DNA from: Synergistaceae bacterium
GTDB lineage: Bacteria > Synergistota > Synergistia > Synergistales > Synergistaceae
Direction of reading: 5' to 3'
Length of the DNA: 7,937 nt
Assembly (NCBI GenBank): GCA_030539135.1
Contig: JAUNSQ010000072.1
Coordinates: 1 to 7,937 of the forward strand
Notes under the pieces: generated by a model
What the model saw: only the letters and a program-made list of their open reading frames with translations
Database searches by the model: none
What the model was told of the DNA's origin: nothing
Part shown: positions 1 through 6,500 of the stretch, piece after piece
Layout: each line of letters starts with the position of its first letter
Numbering within the stretch: the stretch's first letter is position 1
Made by a program: the position numbers and the translations under genes

Positions 1-184
1 AAACATCGCCGCTCACCTCCGTCATACCGGGGCGCGGCACCCAGCCTACGCGGACGACCCTGCCAGCCTCGGCCAGACAGGGCGCGGGGAGCAGGAGGAG
101 GGCCGCAAGGAGGAAGACGGCCGCAAGTGAGAAGCCGCGGCGGAAAAGTTTTCTATGGGACGTTCTCGTGATGCCGTCTTTCAT
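1..184 (-). CDS. Exported protein N-terminus (partial; possible periplasmic solute-binding-type sensor)
   Basis: An open frame runs on the minus strand from ATG at 184-182 to the window edge, giving 61 residues of a protein that continues outside. The N-terminus looks like a Sec signal peptide: a basic stretch RKLFRR (residues 11-16), a hydrophobic core (about 18-38) and small residues for signal peptidase I near CLA or AEA (residues 36-40). Cys36 is preceded by Pro, so a lipoprotein box is unlikely. The mature start RVVRVGWVPRPGM (42-54) resembles the first beta strand of periplasmic solute-binding domains (SBP_bac_3 type). In some bacteria these domains sit at the N-terminus of membrane GGDEF/EAL or kinase proteins, but the output part cannot be seen here. 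The start is supported by GGGAG nine bases upstream. The gene follows the giant signalling gene on the same strand after a 322-nt gap, so co-transcription is possible but not shown. CDS status is fairly secure; the solute-binding assignment is tentative. Confidence 0.7.
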   Translation of the reverse strand, partial: MKDGITRTSHRKLFRRGFSLAAVFLLAALLLLPAPCLAEAGRVVRVGWVPRPGMTEVSGDV

Positions 185-193
185 TTGCGCCAA

Positions 194-198
194 CTCCC
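194..198 (-). promoter_or_regulatory. Ribosome binding site of the partial exported-protein gene
   Basis: Minus-strand GGGAG lies nine bases before ATG 184-182. It fixes the start: an upstream ATG at 200-198 is in another frame and has no comparable site. Confidence 0.6.
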
Positions 199-229
199 AT
201 TGTATCGTGTCGTGATTGGAACGTTTAGA

Positions 230-273
230 ACCCTAGAGCCACCTTGGGCCGCATGAAACCGTTGCGGCCAGAC
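230..273 (+). repeat. Composite repeat unit A (13-nt box plus stem-loop)
   Basis: This 44-nt unit consists of box ACCCTAGAGCCAC (230-242), a 4-nt spacer, a perfect 7-bp stem GGCCGCA/TGCGGCC (247-253 and 263-269) around the 9-nt loop TGAAACCGT, then AGAC (270-273). It aligns without gaps to the 44-nt unit at 422-465. The plus strand is used as the orientation of the family for comparison only; the biologically relevant strand is unknown. Confidence 0.75.
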
Positions 274-332
274 AATAATAAGAGCAAAACCTTAACGTCA
301 CTGGACGCCATCCGAAAACGCATCGGAAATGT

Positions 333-377
333 TTCGCCCCTTCTTGTCTCACCGCCATGCTTCGCCCCTTCTTGTCT
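333..377. repeat. 17-nt direct repeat, 28-nt period
   Basis: TTCGCCCCTTCTTGTCT occurs exactly at 333-349 and 361-377. The second copy ends in GTCT, the foot of the stem-loop at 378-400. After the first copy comes CACCGCCATG, which resembles a decayed half of the same stem-loop. This suggests that a segment containing one arm and its flank was duplicated. Confidence 0.75.
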
Positions 378-400
378 GCCCGCAGTGACTCTATGCGGGC
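374..400 (-). repeat. Stem-loop of the same family, inverted orientation
   Basis: A perfect 7-bp stem GCCCGCA/TGCGGGC (378-384 and 394-400) encloses 9 nt. Read on the minus strand, the loop is TAGAGTCAC and the foot is AGAC (complement of 374-377), matching the other copies. The second base pair of the stem is C-G here, against G-C or A-T elsewhere. It lacks the full 13-nt box, although CTCTA adjoins the stem. Confidence 0.7.
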
Positions 401-421
401 TAGAGCGGCTTTGACCTTAAG

Positions 422-465
422 ACCTTAGAGCCACTGGACACCGCATAGGGTCATTGCGGTGTGAC
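422..465 (+). repeat. Composite repeat unit B (13-nt box plus stem-loop)
   Basis: This 44-nt unit consists of box ACCTTAGAGCCAC (422-434, one mismatch to unit A), a 3-nt spacer, an 8-bp perfect stem ACACCGCA/TGCGGTGT (438-445 and 455-462) around the 9-nt loop TAGGGTCAT, then GAC. Compared with unit A, the outer stem positions changed on both arms while pairing was kept, and the loop differs only by transitions. Confidence 0.75.
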
Positions 466-474
466 ATAGTGGGT

Positions 475-502
475 GGGCCGCATAAAACCGTTGCGGCCAG
501 AC
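475..502 (+). repeat. Stem-loop next to the stop codon of the giant gene
   Basis: These 28 nt match 246-273 with a single mismatch in the loop (TAAAACCGT against TGAAACCGT). The 7-bp stem is 476-482/492-498. It has no 13-nt box in front. On the minus strand the hairpin begins eight bases after the TGA of the giant gene, so in that mRNA it could act as a 3'-end stabiliser or weak terminator. No U-run follows, which argues against ordinary intrinsic termination. Confidence 0.75.
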
Positions 503-506
503 GATA

Positions 507-3500
507 TCACACTATCTCGACGGCGATTATCGCTTTATCGGGCTTGCCGTCGGCGTCGTTTATCGTTATGGTCTTGACCCGTTCGCGCACCGTCTTTCCA
601 TCTGGGCAGTTGAACTCCATCTCGAAATCTGTGCGCTTCACGCCGCTTCTAACGTCCTCGTAGAACTTGAGGTAACTCTCGAGGTCTTTCTTTTTTACCA
701 CGCCGTATTCATAGGCGCACTCGGGGAAGTTCGCCAGCACAGGCGGAACTCCATGCATCTCCGCGTATGGCTCCGGCATTGTGAGCGTGCCTGCCTTGAT
801 GTCGTAGACGAGCGTCATCCTGCCTATCTGCGCGAGGGCGCGTTCCATCTCGCGCATCCTGGCGTGGAACTCTTCTTCGGCCTTCGCCTTGTCGGTCACA
901 TCGAAGATGACGGCGTTGACGATAAGGCTGCCGCCCCTGCGCTCCGCGAGCGTGCCCCTGAGGTCGATCCATTTGTAGCCGCCGCCCTTTGTGTGGATGC
1001 GGTAGGTGCAGTTTATAGGCGCGCCGCTCCGCCTCATCTCTTCTATCTGGTCGGCCAGAATGTGTCTGTCCTCTTCGTACAGCACGGATATCAGCCCGGA
1101 GGTCTTTAGCAGTTCGTCGTATTCTTCCTCCGTATAGCCCATGATCGGAGAGGCTCCATTGTTCCTGTAGAGCGTGCGTATCTTTCCGTCAGGCGCTATC
1201 TCGTATACGCCCACGCCGCCGTTGATGTTCTTCATCAGCATCTCGAGGCGTTCTGACGTCTCTTTGTACTCCGTCACGTCGCGGCCCACGCCGTACAGCC
1301 CGATGACGTTCCCGTCCGTGTCGTGCAGCAGGTACTTCGACGTGCTTGACCAATGTTTGCCGCCGTCGGCGCCAGGTATCTCCTCTATGTAATCTATCAG
1401 AGACTCGCCGCCCTCTATCAACTTGCGGTCGTCGGCGCGGAAATTCTCGGCCATCTCCTTATCGAAGAGGTCGTAGTCCGTCTTGCCAGGGAGGTCTTTC
1501 GCGCTGGGGACCTTTGTTATCTTGGCGAAGTTGTCGCTGCCGCAGATGTAATTCAGGTCGACGTCCTTGATGAACGCGAGGTCGCTCGACGATTCGAGCA
1601 TCGCCGATATCATGACGGGCAGCTTGTCTTTCATGTCTATTTCGCGCTTCTCCTGCTCGGAGAGGTCGTTATAGTAGACGTTGAGGAATTTTCCGCCCTT
1701 GTCGTCCACAGTCATGCGGCTCGATACGAGGAACCAGACATAATGTCCGTCCTTGTGCCGCCGCCTGTATTTTGCCCCGCGTGATTCACCGTCGCTGATC
1801 AATAGCTTCAGCGAAGAGCGCACGGTCTCCACGTCGTCGTGGTGTATGCCCCACATGTAGTCGCCGCCGTTAACGCCCTCCATCAGCTCTTCGCGCGTCA
1901 TGCCGAGTACGTCGCATAGTCCGTCGTTGACGTAGAGCGTGACGAGGCTGCCATCAGGCATCACCTGCTTGCGCGCGAAGCCGCCGGGCGTGCCGTCCAT
2001 CAGAGACTTGACCGCCTCGCTGTCGCTCCGCGCTTTCGCCGTCATGTCGCGCCGCTGGAGTATCACCGAGAGGTAGTCGCCTAGCGCGACGAGCCTGTTC
2101 GTGAAATTTTCATTGCGGGTCGGGTCGTCCACGCCAAGCAGACCTCTGACATGCTCCTTGCTCCTCAGCGGGACGACGATGAGCGAGCGGATGCCTTGCT
2201 CCTCAAGCACGCGGCGCTCCTCTTCGCGGCCCTTGCCTATCTCGTTGACGTTTATGTTTATATATTCGTCGCCGCGCGTGAAGGCGTCGAACCAGAAATG
2301 CGCCGCGGCTATCGGCACGTTCTGGAGGTTGTCTATCTCGGCGGTCACGCCCTCCGCGCAGACTTCGTATGTGTTGCTGAAATGTTCCCCGTCTTGGCTC
2401 AGCTCGAATATGTACGCGCGGGCGGAGGCGAAGAAGCCTATGGTCTTATCCAGCACGTTCTGTATGACAGTGTCCGGGTCGTCAGTGGCGAGCATGTCCT
2501 TCGACGCTCCGTTGAGGAATTCAAGCTGGTTCGTCGTCTCGCGAAGCCCCAGATTGATCTGCATCTCGTTCGTTATATCGACGGCGACCGAAAGCTGCAC
2601 CGGCTCGTCGATGTTTACGATATTCGTGGTCGACAGCCTGGAGCGCACCCAGATGACCTCGCCGCCGCGCTTCACCGCGCGGTATGTTACAGCCACGGAA
2701 CATCCGATATCGTTGGCCTCTTTCGACCGCTTAACGACGCTCTCCCTGTCCTCTTCATAGACGAGCTTATCGGGCGTGCCGACCTCGGCTTCAAACTGTT
2801 CCCTCGTGTAGCCGAACAGCGAATAGTATCTATCGTTCGCGAAGGCCAGGCGCGGCGGATCGCTGAGGATCGTCGCCGTGACGCCGCCTTCGATGTTCCC
2901 CATTATAGTTTCGAGCTGCACTTCTGCGGCCTTCGCCGCCTGCTCCGCGGCGCGCTGCGCCGTCATGTTCTCATTCATGCAGTAGATAAGATACCTGTCG
3001 CCCGCCGACGCGATGACGCGCAGCGTGGAGCGCAGGTATGTATCCTTCGGGCAGCCAGGAAGGTCGTGGAAGACATACTCCTCCGTCACTTCGTCCTTCG
3101 TCTCGATGGAACGTTCCACGGCGTTCCGCACAAGCGCGAGATTCTTCTCGTCGAGGTGCTTCGACCATTCGAGCCTCAGCGCGTCTTCTATCGTCATGCC
3201 GGAGGCTCCGATGATCTCCGCGTACTTTTGGTTCGCCCTCAGCAGTTCTATGTTATTGTTCTGATATTCAAAGACGCACGCCCCGCCGACGAAGCTGTTG
3301 AACACTATCGTCTCCATCGACTTCGGGTCCCAGAACGAATCGTTGTCCATGTTGTCGACCGTCTCGAGGGCGGCCATCTTGCGCTCTTTGCCGACCTCGC
3401 CCGCGAGGGCCTCGTAATCATCGGCTGTCATCGGCCTCGCGTAATAGTAGCCCTGCAGGTAAACACATCCTATCGAGAGCAGGTAGTCCGCCTGCTGCTT

Positions 3501-6500
3501 CGTCTCGACTCCCTCGGCTATGACGCGCATGTTGAGCCACTTCGCCATGCGGACGACGGATTCTACGATGCTGCCGCCGCGCGCGGAGCTCTTCGCGCTT
3601 TCGAGGAACTTCATATCGAGCTTGATGATGTCGGCGGGGACGTCTTTCAGCGTGTTCAGGGACGAATAGCCGCTGCCGAAGTCGTCTATCTCCACTACAA
3701 ATCCAAGCTCCATAAGCTGCTTGGCGACGCCCACGATCTGCTCCGTGGACTTCGCGAAGGCCGTCTCCGTTATCTCGAGCCGCAGCAGCTCTGTCGGGAT
3801 GCCGTGCTTGCTCACGAGCCCCGCGATCACCTCCACTATGTCAGGGTTGAAGATGTCGCTGCGCGATACGTTGACGGAGATGGGCAGCGGGTCACGCCCC
3901 TCGTCCAGCCACTTGCGCAGCAGCTCGCACGTCCTCTCCCACACGAACTGGTCAAGCTCGTAGATGAAACCGTTCTGCTCGAATATCTCTATGAAGTCCG
4001 CTGGCGGTATCAGCCCCCTCGTCGGGTGCCGCCAGCGCACGAGGGCCTCGGCCCCCACCAGCGCGCCCGTCATGTGGTTGTACTGCGGCTGGAGCCATAC
4101 CTCGAACTGACGCTCCAGCAGCGCCGAGTGCATCTGGTCTACTATCTCCTGCTCATGTATCAGATGTTCGCGCATCGACTCGTCAAAGTACGCTATGTTC
4201 TCGTCGTAGCGCCCCTTGATGGACTGCTTCGCTATATAGGCGCGGTCGTACATCGCGCTCGCGGGCAGGTCTTTGTCGTAGACGACATAGCGGCCTATGC
4301 TGAACGAGACAGGCATGGGGAACCTCTCCGGCGCGAACTCGCGCGCGAACATCCCCGCTACCAGCCCCGTCTCGTTCTGCCCACATGGGTAGAGGAACGC
4401 GAAGTTGTCCGCGGAGACACGGCAGCAGATGCCGTTTATGCTGGAGAAGAAATCCTCCAATGTCGAGCTGATGTATTTGAGGACTCCGTCGCCCTCTTCC
4501 GTGCCGTATTGGTCGTTTATCACCTTGAAGTTGTCTATGTCGAGCGCCGACATGATGTAGAAGCCCGGGTCGCGCAGGGCTATCATCTCCGCCGCCTTAT
4601 CGAGGAACGCGCTGCGGTTGTATAGCCCCGTCAGCTCGTCGCGCTCCGCCTGGAAGTGCAGCCTCTGGTTCGCGAGGGCCTCGTTGTTGATGTCGTTGAA
4701 CGTCAGCAGCAGCTTCTGCGTGAGCCGATGCTCGTCTTCCTTCTTGAAGACGTTGAAGCGGAACCAATGCTTCTCCCCCGTCTGCGTCTTGAGCTGCACT
4801 ATCATGCCGTCGTTCTCGCGGCCCCTGTCGTTGGCGAGGTTGTGGACCATATCCTGCATCTTCTTCACGTCGAGCGCGGCCGCGACCATATCGGAGAGCA
4901 ATATCTGCCACAGCTTGCGCGCGTCGAAGTTCCCCGCGATGTGGTCTGAGATGCGCCTGTCGTAGATGAAGACGCCGTTGACCCAGTCGTATTCTATGAG
5001 CACCGTACCAGTGGCCTCGATGACCGTGCGGTACTTCAGCTCTTCGTCGCTCTGTATCTGCAGGTAGCTGTTCTGAGCGCGCAGGCGTTCGTTCTCTGCG
5101 CGGCTGATCGCGGACTGCACGCGCAGCCGCAGGAGGTGCGGGTCTATCGGCTTCGTTACGAAGTCCGCCGCGCCCATCTCTATCACCTTGAGGCTCGTCT
5201 CATGGCCGTTGTCTCCGCTCACCACGATAATAGGGATAGACCTGATCTCGGAGTTCATGCGCGCCTTCTCAAGCACCGCGAAGCCGTCCATCTCCGGCAT
5301 CATCAGGTCGAGCAGCACAGCGGAGAGCCCAGCGCCATAGCGCCTCATGCGGAGCAGCCCCATCTTGCCGTCCTTTGCAGTATCGACCGCGAAGTCGTCC
5401 TTGAATATATTCGCCATCATCGCGCGGCTCGTGTCGTCGTCGTCGATGATGAGCAGCCGCCTCTTCATCTCGGAGGAGTTGAGGGTTTCAACGTCCTTCG
5501 CGCTGTGCGAGGTCATGTTGTCGCCGAAGAAGGCGTATTTGTCCTTGCCGCTCTCCTTGGCGCTGTAGAGCGCGGCGTCCGCATGGCGGTAGAGCGTAGT
5601 GAAGTCCGCGCCGTCGCGCGGGAAGACGGCTATGCCTACGCTGGCCGATATATGCACGTCGTCCTGATACGACTTGCGCAGCAGGTCGCAGATATCCCTG
5701 GCCTTCCTCTCGATGACGCCCTCGTAGGGCATTTCTCTGAGGAAGACTAGGAACTCGTCGCCGCCGAAACGACCCAGCAGGTCGCCCCTGCGGAGTATCG
5801 AGCGAAACAGGTTCGCTATATCTATCAGGGCCTTGTCGCCCGCCGCGTGGCCAAAGGTGTCGTTCAGCAGCTTGAAGCCGTCGATGTCGAGCATCAGCAG
5901 CGCGTGCTGCGCGTCCTCACGCGCGTCGCCTACGACCTGACCGAACCTCTCTATGAACGTGGCCCTGTTGAGCACGCCCGTCAGCGGGTCGGTCTCCGCC
6001 CGCTCCTTCGTCAGCAGCTCCGCCCTCTTGACCTCGTCGATGTCCTCGTAGAGAAGGTACGCCTCTATGTCCGCCGAGTCGGGGTATTCCACCATCTCTA
6101 TCGTAACGCGCCGCCACTTGACGTCGTCGTTCGGCTCCACCTCGCGGTAGTCCATCGACGTGGAGCGGACTCCCCTGTAATATTTCGCGAGCAGCGTGTC
6201 GGAGTTGACGAAGGCGATATACGCCTCCCTGTCGTCGATGAAGACGAACTGGTCCGCGTACTCCTTCGTGCGGTCGTTGAACGGAACGGCGTCCGGCTTA
6301 AGTTCTATATTGAGCAGCGAGCCCTCCTGAGAGTCGAACGAGGCGTCTCTGCTGATGTTGCAGCGGAAGAGCGTGTAGTTGTCGGGGCGTCTGTCGCTCA
6401 TGGACTGCTGCCACTTTAGATAGACGGCCTCCTTCTCGCGCTGCTCCGTCACGTCGTAGAACACGACGATGCCGTGGGCGGGGTTGCCCCGCTCGTCGCG

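Larger units (their letters stand above)
185..506. other. Repeat-rich intergenic gap between two minus-strand genes
   Basis: This 322-nt stretch has no convincing gene. It contains four stem-loops of one family (247-269, 378-400, 438-462, 476-498), a 17-nt direct repeat (333-349 and 361-377), a 13-nt box found twice (230-242 and 422-434) and a small tandem repeat, gaccttaa/gaccttag (413-428). No stem-loop is followed by a T-run on either strand, so none is a standard intrinsic terminator. I found no good -35/-10 pair for the downstream gene and no c-di-GMP riboswitch core. Confidence 0.75.

Noticed and set aside
199..204. TACAAT (minus strand) as a -10 box for the partial downstream gene
   Set aside because: It lies directly before the Shine-Dalgarno site, so transcription would start at or after that site, and no -35 hexamer is found at suitable spacing.
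476..498. Intrinsic terminator for the giant gene
   Set aside because: The hairpin is well placed after the stop, but no T-run follows on the minus strand and it belongs to a repeat family that also occurs away from gene ends. It is listed as a repeat instead.
185..506. CRISPR array
   Set aside because: The repeats are hairpin units in both orientations with irregular spacing and diverged stems. There are no uniform spacers and no cas genes.
454..663. Small plus-strand open frame across the 3' end of the giant gene
   Set aside because: It starts in the repeat cluster, has no ribosome site and mostly overlaps real coding sequence in antisense; no recognisable product.
2151..4625. An 824-codon open frame on the plus strand inside the giant gene
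   Set aside because: It lies in exact antisense codon register, so its stops correspond to sense codons TTA, CTA and TCA, which this GC-rich gene avoids here. The translation is rich in Arg, His, Val and Leu with no recognisable domain. The sense frame has unmistakable GGDEF/EAL motifs. The shorter plus-strand frames at 5136-5750, 5847-6419 and 6474-6977 are in the same register and are rejected likewise.
5100..5468. Separate response-regulator gene starting at ATG 5468 (residue 786)
   Set aside because: The frame is continuous through the junction and no Shine-Dalgarno site precedes this ATG; the upstream CTCCTCC is the anti-sense of one.
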